64,000 bases of DNA from Piezodorus guildinii (Eukaryota > Arthropoda > Insecta > Hemiptera > Pentatomidae): NCBI GenBank assembly GCA_023052935.1, contig CM041292.1, forward strand, positions 31,197,454 to 31,261,453, in the 5' to 3' direction. The notes under the pieces are model-generated. The model was not told the origin of the DNA. It did no database searches and saw nothing but the letters and a program-made list of their open reading frames with translations. Positions 43,703 to 54,279 of this stretch are shown in pieces (the first letter of the stretch is position 1; each line of letters starts with the position of its first letter). The translations under genes and the position numbers were made by a program.

Positions 43703-43975
43703 GGGGTCACCTCTTGTGTAGTGCCTAGAATAACAGCCTTTTATGATCAATGTCGCGGGTTCAAACTTAGCAGAAGGCCATAGGTTTTAATTGAAGTAAA
43801 AAAATCCTTAGTTCAGTCTTTTAGGGCGGACGCAAAAAGGTGTTCCCGAGCATATATGACGTCAGGTACTCGTAAAAGATCCGTATCCTTATAAAAACTG
43901 GATAGGCAAAATTTATGACTCCTACTGCAGCATCGTCCGATCAGCCATAGTAGCAAAAATTGATGTTATATAAAT
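43703..43975 (+). mobile_element. SINE-A, plus strand, diverged
   Basis: The head begins GGGGTCACCTCTTGTGTAG, with B box CGCGGGTTCAAAC. The body has AAAAAAATCCTTAGTTCAG and GTCAGGTACTCG, and the 3' end is CCATAGTAGCAAAAATTGATG. With 43,399-43,673 it forms a head-to-head inverted pair separated by about 30 bp. Confidence 0.82.
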
Positions 43976-44749
43976 AAAAAAAAACACAAAGAAAAATTAT
44001 TTGTTGTTGATTATGACCTAAAATTTACTAAATGTTCTTATGTAACTCCGAATTTGAATAAAGACTGTAAAAAACATAAACAATGTTGAAACTGATAACT
44101 TATTTTTTTTAAAGAAAAATATTTGAAATTCCAATACACTTAGAAGTTTTAAAATTAACATGAATATCGTTATAGAAATATTTATACCAAATGTCAAGAT
44201 CGGATATGATAGAGACAAATAGAAAGATTACATGTTAATACGGCGCTCTTTCACAAAAGAATGCATCTCACGATTTTAACGGCAATACCTCTTAGCAAGG
44301 TTAGGAGCATCCGTTCAATATATCTCTTCTTTCTTCAAAGAGGTCTTAAGGATTCTGAAGGTCACCATAGCCGGGTCACTTTCTCAGGAAGTTATAAATT
44401 TCTGAATTGCATCAAGACAATTCTGATGATTCAATGTTTCATGGGAAACTCCAAGAGAAACATTAAAATTTAGCACAATGCTCTGTTTACTCAAGGATTA
44501 GCTCAACAGTCTGAAACTGTTACTAAGTTGAATAATCATTCGGATGCTTTATCTAATCCTATTTACAAAGATTTACAACTCTATTTTAAATCATTAAGTT
44601 AATGGACTGTTAGTAATGTAATGCAGTGACTTTTGCAGATTCTAAATCATGAATTTGATTAATAATTTAATTAATTAAAAATAAAAATAATATTTATATT
44701 GAAATATGCAAAAATGAGAAGGTTATTATCGTGTTTAATACAGTTATCT
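43976..44749. other. No gene recognised
   Basis: AT-rich. The ORFs at 44,018-44,218 and 44,261-44,473 have no motifs. Confidence 0.5.
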
Positions 44750-44763
44750 ATATATAGCATTTC

Positions 44764-45016
44764 CAAGTCAAATTCAACCTTTTCCAAGTCAAATTCAACC
44801 TTTTCCAAGTCAAATTCAACCTTTTCCAAGTCAAATTCAACCTTTCCTAGTCAAATTCAACCTTTTCCAAGTCAAATTCAACCTTCTCCAAGTCAAATTC
44901 AACCTTTTCCAAGTCAAATTCAACCTTTTCCAAGTCAAATTCAACCTTTTCCAAGTCAAATTCAACCTTTTCCAAGTCAAATTCAACCTTTTCCATTTCA
45001 AATTCAACCTTTTTCG
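44764..45016 (+). repeat. 21-bp minisatellite, 12 units (left arm)
   Basis: Unit CCAAGTCAAATTCAACCTTTT. The fourth unit is one base short, which changes the reading frame of the spurious ORF covering it. The last unit reads CCATTTCAAATTC. There are no spacers, so this is not a CRISPR array. Confidence 0.95.
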
Positions 45017-45407
45017 ATTTCAATAAAATAATTGAACCTCAAGAAGAGGTTTATTTAAACTTGTTCGTATTTACTGCATACTAGGCTCTGTCGCTGCGTA
45101 ACCAAGGCCTCATTATAGATTATACTATTAATTTTATTTGCGCTAACTCAAGTAGAGATTTATCAAATACAAATGGACGTTTAAAATCGTTCTGTTTAGC
45201 TGATTATTATCAAACTCCAAAATATTAACCAAAAAGATAACTTACTATCCTGATAAAAAGGATTAGCAGTAACCCAGTAGATGAAAAGTTACAAAAAAAA
45301 ACTACATAAACATACATTAGACCAACTGAATAAAAAATCATCAACACATTCACTAACAAAACCCACCAAAACACAAATACAGAAATTAGCATAGAAAAGA
45401 AACACGA

Positions 45408-45735
45408 AGTTATAATAAACCCATATTTGAGCGAGCGCGATTAAAATTAATATTATAATCGGTAACGAACCCTTGGGAACGCAGCTACTGAGCCTTGTAT
45501 CCAATAAATACGAAAAAGTTATAATAAACCCATATTTGAGCGAGCGCTATTAAAATTAATATTATAATCGGTAACGAACCCTTGGGAACGCCGCTATTGA
45601 GCCTAGTATCCAATAAATACGAAAAAGTTAAAATAAACCTCAATTGATAATATTTTCGCCCGCGATTATAAAACTAAAATAAAACGAACCCCCGCTAATC
45701 CGACTACCAGACCTTGTGTCGAAAATGTCTAAAAA
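45408..45735 (+). repeat. 109-bp tandem repeat, about three units
   Basis: Units start AGTTATAATAAACCCATA at 45,408 and 45,517, nearly identical, with a diverged third from 45,626. Each contains GGTAACGAACCCTTGGGAACG and ends CCAATAAATACGAAAA. Confidence 0.88.
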
Positions 45736-45902
45736 TTAAAGTATGGTTTATACTTATTATTATAATCGTGACCAATTATAGGTAAAGAGGCCCCTGGGAA
45801 CATTAAACAAGCCACAAGGGTTAAAAACATAAGGTGTAATTAAAATAACCATAAAAACATAAAATCATGTTAATTTGATTTTCATTATTTTATTGAAAAC
45901 GA

Positions 45903-46048
45903 AAAAGGTTGAATTTGAAATGGAAAAGGTTGAATTTGACTTGGAAAAGGTTGAATTTGACTTGGAAAAGGTTGAATTTGACTTGGAAAAGGTTGAATTT
46001 GACTTGGAAAAGGTTGAATTTGACTTGGAAAAGGTTGAATTAGACTTG
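45903..46048 (-). repeat. 21-bp minisatellite, 7 units (right arm)
   Basis: The exact reverse complement of the left-arm unit, repeated 7 times. The innermost unit carries the same CATTTC variant as the innermost left unit. Confidence 0.95.
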
Positions 46049-46066
46049 AAAATGCTATATATAAAA

Positions 46067-47390
46067 ATTTCGTGTCACAATGTTTTTTTGGGATAAACTC
46101 TGAAAGTACTGAACCGAATTTGATGAAACTTCGTAAGTATCTGTTATTTCGTCCAACTTAAATGATAGGATAGTTTTTATTACTATCCCAATAATGAGTT
46201 ATGACATTAATGAGCACTGGCTAGATTCTCCATTCAATGTGATGTATGTCTGATTGTGTATATGTGTATATAGGTGTAAGCGATTTCTTGATTTTATTAT
46301 ATTGATTCATTATTGTGTATATATTGTATAGTAATTTTATGCTTTGTAAATATTGTATGAATGTAGTATGAATGAAATCTTTCACCACAACTATTGATTT
46401 CCATTATGAATTAATCAAAAACAAATAATTAATACTATATTTAGAGGAATACTAATTTAATGACAACCACATTGATGTAGCATCCCATTTATTGTCAAAC
46501 CAAAACAACCGGATTACACGGACACAAGGTGAGGGCTGTGACAGAATATTATTAGATGGATTTACATCGATATTAGTGAGAGTCCCGTGGAATAGTTGCC
46601 CCTTCTCATTTATATGTATATCGGCTTTGATCCAGGATTCCATTAACGGCATGATCAATGAAGGGCGACCATTAATGGATTTTCTTCTCTTTGTTCGATA
46701 ATAATCGACTCAAATTAGAGTAAAATCTATACCTTCATCTATATTGTACTCCATTATCTTGCCATCAAGTTTCTCGGTACGGTGAAATTTCTTGTTAAAG
46801 TTATACTATCGAAAGTTCTAGTGAAGAGACACTTTAGATAGGAGTAAGCTTCAAGGTTGTTTAAAACTGTCATTCTGAGTTTAATAGTCCAGGCGACTAC
46901 AATTAAAACGTCATCATTTTCGGAAACAAAAAAATAATTAAATAAAAACTTTTTGAACTTTAAACAGTATATATAGTGAGTAAAATAATAAATTTAAATA
47001 CAAAACCCCCGTTAAAAATATTTCAAATGGTTACACAATGGATCATTATTTCCAAACAGTAACTCTACATCAAACTTAAAAGGTGTTCATTTTGACATCA
47101 AAATAAAAATTTAAAAAATCTATATCTAGCGGATTGTTTTCGTTAATAGTTCAAACAAATTTTTATTAAGGGTAATTTAAATTTTCATCGAACAGTAAAG
47201 AAAAAAAATTATTAATTTCACTGATTCGGTATTAAAAAAAAAAAAAAAAAAAACAGAAAAAAAAAACATTTGAATTATACGTATTTTGAAACGTAATACC
47301 TTAGTTTCTTTCTAGTTTTATTTATGAATAAATAGTTTCATAAATTTAACACTATTAACTTCCATTGAAAATGTTTTATTTTATCTAAAA
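46067..47390. other. No gene recognised
   Basis: 46,090-46,200 (CTCTGAAAGTACTGAACCG, GATGAAACTTCG) resembles sequence often found in non-autonomous insect transposons, suggesting another element edge. The rest is AT-rich with runs of A. Confidence 0.4.
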
Positions 47391-47394
47391 CATT

Positions 47395-47560
47395 CCTTGT
47401 TCGACGTTTTGGCAGTAGGTTATCAACCCTACTATCAAAACTTTGCTATTTCACTCAAAGTACCCACTCACCTTGAATAAAATTTTTCTTGGCAACTAAA
47501 GATGGCATTATAGCCGAAACGTTGTCCATCAATTCTCAATAAAAAGCCTCCAACATATCC
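47395..47560 (+). other. Repeat with hammerhead-ribozyme-like core (Penelope-like 3' end?)
   Basis: 47,496-47,526 reads CTAAAGA, stem GGC, loop ATTATA, stem GCC, GAAA, C, GTT, G, TC. This follows the order of a minimal hammerhead (CUGANGA, stem II, GAAA, very short stem III, cleavage triplet GUC), with one core change (A for G in position 3). The surrounding sequence is shared with 3,560-3,660 in inverted orientation. Penelope-like elements and related retroelements carry such minimal ribozymes. A short motif of this size can also arise by chance. Confidence 0.38.
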
Positions 47561-47729
47561 GCTGTTTCACTTAAAATACTCAGCTGTATACAATAATTCA
47601 TAGATAAAACATAAAATACATATTCACTGAATTATCAGCTCATTATACTGATTCGTACAGCAAGTCTAAATTATGACTTCATGACACTGAACTGTTGACG
47701 AATATATATTGGAATGCGTTAGATAGTGT

Positions 47730-47833
<104 letters not shown>

Positions 47834-48264
47834 AACTATACTTCATATTTTGAGAGTCGCGAAAGGCAAAAGGAGGAGAAACCTATTTCTTTATTTTTCA
47901 AATTTGATAATTGGATTCTGAGTATAATGAAACGTCGAATTTTGAAGCGAATGATTAATATTTGTTTCTTGGAAAATTTTATCGTTTATAATTTAAAATA
48001 ATAAATTAAAAATACTGGAAGGGGGGAAAAACAACAATTCTCAAACCTCATGATTTAAAACCGTAGCATAAGTTATTAATATAACATATTATAAAATCAA
48101 TGCATTAACTGTATATTAAATCATTCCAAAAATTGTAACTTTGTCGAATATATACATCGTAATGTTCTTTCTATTCTAGTTCAAAATTATTACATTGGAT
48201 GAACATTAATGGTATAAGAATTAAAAACACACACAAAAAATTAAATCGATTGAGATTTTATCAG

Positions 48265-48269
<5 letters not shown>

Positions 48270-48301
<32 letters not shown>

Positions 48302-49752
48302 TGAGAAATATTACAGTTTGTTGCATAATGAACAGTAGTAATAGAGATGTAGTACACATTCATACAATATATACAGCCAATAATGATAAAGTCAATTTAC
48401 ATAAAATCGGAAATAAATAAATTCAAATATATACAAAAAAAAAAGCAACAAGAAACAAATCAAAACAACAACCTGTAGTAGAGATAAATACAAGTTGGGA
48501 AATAAATAAAAATCATACAAGCATACTTAACTATATACAATATATACAATCAGTCAAAGGAACCCTAGACTCGGCTGCTCCCCCCACAAGTGGGGGGAGA
48601 AGCGGAATCCAAGAGATCCCAGCGCCTCCCACTCAGCGCTTCACTGGTGTATGCCAGTGGAGGCCGAGCCAGAGCGGAATAGCCACAAACATACAGTACA
48701 TGAGTGGAGGATCTGACCAGTGTCAGAACTCCAGATAAATGTTTACAAAACGTCGCGGGGCCACTGCCGTTTCAATCTTCGAGGAGGATTGTAGGGATGG
48801 GTGAAGCTGGAAAGCGATTGAGCAAGAGGATTAGGATGATGAAGAAGGTTCTGATGGAATTTGGAGAATTTGGATGGTACCAGATCTAAAATAAATGGAA
48901 TATTAAGGTCATGGTGTAGGGTACAGTTGGTAACGTAATAAGGAGCATTAACTATTGTTCGGAGAACTTTGGATTGGAAGGATTGGATACGTTTGATGTT
49001 AGAATGTTTAGTTGTCCCCCATAGTTCAAGTCCGTAGGTCCATATAGGTTTCAGTACTGTCTTATATATTAGTAATTTGTTGTCGACTGTAAGATGAGAT
49101 TTTCTGTTTAGTAATTTGTATAACCGGCCGAATCTGCGGTTAAGTTCTATCCTTTTAAGTCTCGTATGTGGGTTCCACATCAGTCTTTTGTCTAGTAAAA
49201 AGCCAAGGTACCGGACTGTGTCTGAGGAAGGAAGCGGTATGGAATTGATTTTAACTGTTGGACAGGATTTACGTCGAAGGGTGAAGGTGACGTGTGTACA
49301 TTTGCTTTCGTTCACCTTAATTCGCCAAGCCTTACACCAGTCTTCGACAAGGGGAAAGGTGCCTTTGGAGATTTAGAGATGCTACTTCAGGATCGGAATT
49401 GGATGATAAAATGGCTGTGTCGTCAGCAAATGTTGCCAGAAAGGTATCGGGATCGGTAGGGATATCGGCGGTGTAGAGGATGTAGAGGACGGGTCCTAAG
49501 ACGCTGCCTTGAGGAACACCGGCCTTAACAGTATAATGTTTGGAAAATTCGGAACCACAGCGAACTTGGAAGGAGCGGTTTGATAAATAGGATCGGAGGA
49601 TTAGGTATAAGGATTGAGGTAAATGGGTTTTGAGCTTAAAGAGCAATCCGGGTGCCACACCCGGTCAAAAGCTTGAGCTATGTCCAGAAAGGCACCCGAA
49701 CAATACTCCTTGCACTCAAGGGCAGAGGAAATGTGATCCACAACTCGGAGTC
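48270..49752 (-). mobile_element. Jockey-2 LINE copy, 5'-truncated (1.5 kb)
   Basis: Minus strand: poly(A) (T run at 48,270-48,299), the 3' UTR with TTATTGAGAAATATTACAG, and the ORF2 C-terminal half. It is truncated at 49,752, in the part that encodes the region before AGVPQGS. A clean 11-bp target duplication and a 30-base tail suggest a fairly recent event. Confidence 0.94.
48743..49752 (-). pseudogene. Jockey-2 ORF2 C-terminal half, frameshifted
   Basis: The first open part (to 49,332) has LLFKLKTHLPQSLY, AGVPQGSVLGP and the intact catalytic TFADDTAIL. One extra base near 49,355 shifts the frame. The last 190 codons (49,315-48,743) read RYLGFLLDKRLMWNPH, TYGLELWGTTK and RLKRQWPRDVL. It shows what the damaged catalytic box of the full-length Jockey-2 should look like. 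Lacking endonuclease and half the RT, it is inactive. Confidence 0.92.
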
Positions 49753-49763
49753 TATCAGCAATT

Positions 49764-50144
49764 AAAACATGACTTCAATCCCACACTGTCCTCCGAGTCA
49801 GTAAACGGTCATCAAATGTGCAAGTTGATTTATGAAGAGACAATGCAGGAACACCACCCCAAGAGGATGTCATTATTCAACTGAGCTGTTGAAGGCCTTC
49901 CGAAATGGCTATTAATTACAATTAGCATAATTCACGTCTCATTAAAAGATTAAGTGTCTATCTGTGCACTGCAGACTTAACTCGGATGTCTTTGTCGGGG
50001 CCCGTAAATCGATCCAAGATTAACATATTATTTTGATAATTGTTCACCATTGAATATATAAAGCAAAAATAATGTATCTAAAATAAGGCTCAATCTCCAA
50101 ATAAATACACCGACTATTGTTCCGTCCACTATGCTGGAAGGATA
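49764..50144. other. No gene recognised
   Basis: No motif or repeat found beyond the flanking target duplication. Confidence 0.5.
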
Positions 50145-50545
50145 AAAACCTGGTGTGGGCAACACACGACTTTCACTTATCTTCCGTTTTTAAAATCGAC
50201 TAAAGAATTTTCAAGCACAGTAAGAGATAAAAATGATTGAAACCATTAAAGAATTAATCAAATGGAATTTATATAGAAACATGTGAAAAAATGTGAAAAA
50301 TCTATTATATTATTATCTAAAATAATCAGTTAGATTTATCGGTTTTTCATCACTTTTTATTAACTTTTAAAAGCTTGTGTATAAGATAATATTTTTTCTA
50401 AAATATTTAGCTTTCAAACGGTATATCATACATGTATATTACTTTTATAATGTTAAAGAATGAAAAAATGCATTAAAAAAATATATTTTAGTTTTCTCAT
50501 TTAGTTGCTTTTCAAATTCGCATTTAATATTTTCGTTTATCGAAT
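50145..50545 (+). repeat. 0.4-kb direct repeat, copy 1
   Basis: Begins near GTGGGCAACACACGACTTTC, then AAAATCGACTAAAGAATTTTC, TATATTATTATCTAAAATAATCAGTTAG, and a long AT-rich part with AGATAATATTTTTTCTAAAATATTTAGCTTTC. Copy 2 is at 50,987-51,331. No termini recognised. Confidence 0.8.
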
Positions 50546-50559
50546 CGTTTATTAATTAA

Positions 50560-50986
50560 AATATAGAAGCATTTAGGATTTTTTGAAGGACTTTAGATTG
50601 GAGAGTGGTTGTTGGAGAAATTTGATGGTTTATTAGAGCCATTGCTCAATCACATATATCTATATATAAATGAGCATTCTTAATTTGGAATCTCATCGTA
50701 CGTCAAGTTATTTTTGTAGTTGTCAATAACTACGTGCAGCTTCTTGTAAGAGATGTTATGAAAGAAGCTTAGATTCAAAAAATGAGGAATATCTAATTTA
50801 TAAGAAGAACATATAAGGATAGGGCGAAATTTCATGAGTTTTTGAAGGAAGTTTAAGATGATTTGGTCAAATGTTATTTTGATTCTCAACATTTAAAACA
50901 TTCTTCAGAGACTGGTATTTAGATCTTCATTTTTTTTTTTTTTTTTTTTTTGCTTTATCTGTTCCAATGTTTGGTTATAAACCCAA
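50560..50986. other. Spacer between direct repeats; possible Jockey scrap
   Basis: 50,583-50,640 (GAAGGACTTTAGATTGGAGAG, GGTTTATTAGAGCC) is faintly like the minus strand of Jockey ORF2. The 70-codon ORF at 50,680-50,892 has no recognised motif. A T run lies at 50,931-50,951. Confidence 0.35.
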
Positions 50987-51331
50987 AAAATCTAGTGCGG
51001 GCAACACACGACATTCAGTTACCTCCGTCTTAAAAAATCGATTAAAGAATTTCAACTACAGTTAGGAATAAATATAAGTGAAACTATGAAAGATGTGTTT
51101 CAATAATAAATCGATTATATTATTATCTAAAATAATCAGTTTTATCGGCTTTCACCACTCTTTATTTACTGTTACAAGCTTGTCTGTAAGATAATATTTT
51201 TCCTAAATATTTAGCTTTCCAACGGTATATTACTGTTCTTATGTTCAAAAACAAAAAATTGTATTAATAAAATATTTTTGCAGTTATCTCCTATAGTTGG
51301 ATATCGAATTCGTTCTACTTTTATATTTACC
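50987..51331 (+). repeat. 0.4-kb direct repeat, copy 2
   Basis: Matches copy 1 in order: GTGCGGGCAACACACGAC, AAAATCGATTAAAGAATTTC, TATATTATTATCTAAAATAATCAG, GTAAGATAATATTTTTCCTAAATATTTAGC. Diverged by small indels. Confidence 0.8.
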
Positions 51332-51339
51332 TGTTTTCT

Positions 51340-52955
51340 GGCAATGCTAATCAGATGATATGGTCAATTCCATAAAAACTACAAAATTAATGAAACTTTT
51401 CGGCATTTATGCCCTGTCAGACTATTTCAAACAGAATTAAACCTAGATTGCGTTAAAGCCCATTACATTTTACAACGATATAGCGAGTTTAATCAAAATC
51501 GTTTGAGCTGTTTTCGAGAAAATCGTAAAAAGGTGCAAAATGCTTGGTATAAACAGGCTCTTCGGTTAAGCTGATTGTGATGAAATAAATTTTGTAACGT
51601 CTTGGGCGTATATTTGTATTAAATATGAAATTTCAGTTTTATAGCGCTTTTCTTTTTCGCGCGGGAGTTTTCTGAATCCCGCCAGGAAAACACTCACAGA
51701 CACACCCTTTTGCAGGGCTTGGTTATTTGGACTCAAGCGTGCATTTATTTCGAAAATGTTCAAGATCGCAATACATTCCCTTGCTATGGATATATTTGTT
51801 TGTTACAGATACCATTTGTGTTTTGCAAACAATGTTTAATGTTAATGAGTTCGGATAAAGATATAGCCCATTATCAATTTCTTTTATGTGTTGATACTAC
51901 CGCAAAGTGATTAACATTAAATAGTAAAAGAATACTAAAGTAAAACTGAAATAGTATCAGAAAGGAAAACGGTTTGGTCCTCCATAGTTAATTTTTTTTT
52001 TTTTTTTACCTAATGAATCAAAGATTTTAAGAAATAATCCCAATGTCATTCCTGACTAAAACTCAATTTCCAGATGTCAATAAAACCACTTATAGACTTC
52101 CACATTTCATTGTTCCAATGTAGGCGTTGGAAAAACAAATGCAGCCAGCCTGTTATCGAAATAATGCGTTTCAAATTGATGGCAAACTAATTTGATTTAT
52201 AAGTTCATGCGGTCGTGGCAAATCTCGAATCTGAATTGTAGATCCGTTGAGAACAATGGACGGAGTCAACAGGAGAACCCTCCTCGACACCAAATCGATT
52301 AATTAGTAAAAGAATGTAAAAGAAGGACGTCATCGACACGGAGGAAGCACATAAGCCATCTTGAGAAAAAGGAAGACTTTGAAGAGATTCCAGAGGCGAC
52401 CTTGAAGTAGGAGCATGTCATTAGCGATGGTCATGCCTGGCGTCCCCAACGACGGTGAGACAATGAGCTAACAAAGTCCGTTAGCTAATCCCGCATCTGT
52501 CCTTCGGATTTCGGAGAGTAGCGTCTCTGAGTCAGTACTCATTGATCAAGTGTAGGTGGTTCTGTCTAGGGCTGCAAGGTCAGCATGAGGAGTATCTTCA
52601 TGATTTATAAACCAATATTATGTTTGGAAATAAATAGACAAATCATCTGCATTTAGTTAGATAGAAGGAAAAAAAAAAAAAAAAAAACTTATTCTGGGAC
52701 CAAATTCACTGAGAATAACATCTTATTAAAACATGACATAAGAGCTATATCTAGCTAACGCTTATTTTTTTATTCATTTTTTTCATGCCTGATATTTCAA
52801 TGACACCTGAGCCTTCAGATAAATTGGGATCCTAATCCACTAAAATATTCCAACTGCAACAGCTTAACTGGTCTAAAAAGTTGCTCTTTAATGATTTAGA
52901 TTGCTTCTCCTTACTATATTAATAAAAATAAGCATGTTTTTTTTTTATTAATTTA
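51340..52955. other. No gene recognised; dispersed repeat at 51,455-51,790
   Basis: 51,455-51,790 is related to 4,878-5,040. 52,230-52,600 is more balanced in composition but has no open frame of note. A poly(A) run lies at 52,670-52,687. Confidence 0.45.
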
Positions 52956-53195
52956 TTTAACGTCACTTATGCTACTGTGGCGAATTAGACGATGCAACAG
53001 TGCGAGTCCTAAATTTTGCATATCCAGATTTATTAGGATAGAGATCTTTAACGAGTACCTGACATCGCACAGGCTCGGGACCATCTTTTAACGTCTTCTC
53101 CGAAGAACGGCATAACTAAAGATTTTTTACTCCCATTAAAAAAAAAATCCTAGGACCACCAACGGATTCGAAATCATGTGGCTTGCAATTCGAAG
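52956..53195 (-). mobile_element. SINE-A, minus strand, head decayed
   Basis: 3' end TTTAACGTCACTTATGCTAC, GCGAGTCCTAAATTTTGC, TTTAACGAGTACCTGACATCG, CCGAAGAACGGCATAACTAAAG and the CCTAGGACCACC block. The B box is eroded (GGATTCGAAATC). Confidence 0.85.
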
Positions 53196-53339
53196 GTTTT
53201 AACGAGGAAAGAGACTTTTTTAAATTTCTCTGAAAAGTTTGATAATTTCTTAAAACTTAACGAAATTGAACAAGATGAAAAGAAAGTCAGCTGTTTTGAT
53301 TTAACATCGGTCGTATTAGATATTTATTAATGGCAAACC

Positions 53340-53640
53340 TTCGATTCATATACGACCAATCTTTCCCTGCCCTGTTCAATTCCATGACTAGCGTCCAAGC
53401 TCATTTTCCCGACATCAGACCATGCACAATCCTTTTACCTAGGCTTCCTGGACGCCTACCAGTCTGTTCAGCGCTTATTAAATGTTTTGGAATACGATCT
53501 TAAATAAGCCATACAACATTGCATGCTGTTTTGAGATAAAGCAATGCTACAACTTTATTTATACTGCTCCGTAATTCTACGCTGTACAACCTTCTAAATT
53601 TTCTAGTGTCTTTATCCCTGAATAATGGTCTTAATATCAA
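53340..53640 (-). mobile_element. RTE-like LINE copy D, strongly decayed
   Basis: Minus-strand sequence corresponds to the C-terminus of copies A-C. GGACGCCTACCAGTC, GTTCAGCG and TGTACAACCTTCTAAATTTTC on the plus strand line up with copy B at 10,910-11,090 in the same order. There are many indels and no open frame. Confidence 0.65.
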
Positions 53641-53644
53641 TCCT

Positions 53645-54275
53645 GTATCTGTCCTACACATATATACCTACCTAAAACCCGTATGCTACTCGTCTCTTCT
53701 CTCATTTTGACTACGGTTGCCTCGTATATGGCTGTCTGAGAAATTCGTATGAGACTCAAAAGACTTATGAATTGTTTCATTAGATTCACATGTGGGACCC
53801 CCAGACGCTCCCATGTTTCTAGAAAGTATACCGAGTTGAATTGGCTCTATCCCTCTTTCCGTCGGCAGTACCTCTTAAGTAACTGTCTCTTCCGATTTTT
53901 TAACATAAAAAAACCTCCTAATATTCTTGATATGCCTACCACTTGTTCCTCTGTCCATTCAGTAAACACTAGATCCCAAACCATAAACTTGTAATATACC
54001 TTCTCTCAGATCTGTCTCCTTCAAAAAATCCTTTGTTATTTGTGCTATCCTATTTTGGAATTCCAACTATCTCTCCATCTCCTAAAGTATTAATCTTCCC
54101 AACATATGTAATATTTAAAATATATAGATGATAACAATTCACTGTCATAAAATCTGTCTCCTATTGTTAAATGAAGTCTTAAACGACCAGACAATTATCA
54201 TGTATATTGTACTTTTCTTGTTATTCTTAGGGGACTACTCGTCCCAGAATAAAATTATTTTCATTTCATTTTATC
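53645..54275 (+). mobile_element. LINE 3' end, fourth type (RT C-terminus plus tail)
   Basis: The plus strand encodes DYGCLVYGCL, MRLKRLMNCFIRFTCGTPRRSH, YTELNWLYPSFRRQYLLSNCLF and a downstream SVHSVNTRSQTINL, the order seen in C-termini of a LINE group other than Jockey or RTE. It ends with GGGGACTACTCGTCCCAGAATAAAATTATTTTC and repeats of TTTCAT. Stops show it is dead; the clade is uncertain. Confidence 0.65.
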
Positions 54276-54279
54276 TGCA

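Larger units (their letters stand above)
44750..46066. mobile_element. Foldback-like element with minisatellite inverted arms
   Basis: Two inverted arms (44,750-45,024 and 45,893-46,066) share an outer edge (TATATATAGCATTTTC), an array of 21-bp units, and an inner edge (CATTTCAAATTC...CTTTTTCG, then TTTCAATAAAATAAT). The left arm has 12 units and the right arm 7. The ~870-bp centre contains three 109-bp direct repeats and no transposase. Drosophila FB elements have the same plan, with long inverted repeats built of short tandem units. No clear target duplication was seen. Confidence 0.65.
48259..49763. repeat. 11-bp target-site duplication around truncated Jockey-2
   Basis: TATCAGCAATT at 48,259-48,269 and at 49,753-49,763, exactly at the element borders. 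Confidence 0.92.

Noticed and set aside
44764..45016. CRISPR-like array
   Set aside because: The units are contiguous with no unique spacers, and the context is eukaryotic.
44699..45031. ORF with a heptad repeat (PFPSQIQ) as a repeat protein
   Set aside because: The periodicity is just the 21-bp minisatellite read in frame, and the frame changes at a one-base unit deletion.
45875..46096. ORF with repeated KVEFDLE
   Set aside because: It is the inverted copy of the same minisatellite, with no sign of selection for coding.
50680..50892. 70-codon minus-strand ORF as a gene
   Set aside because: No motif; short, AT-rich and next to repeats.
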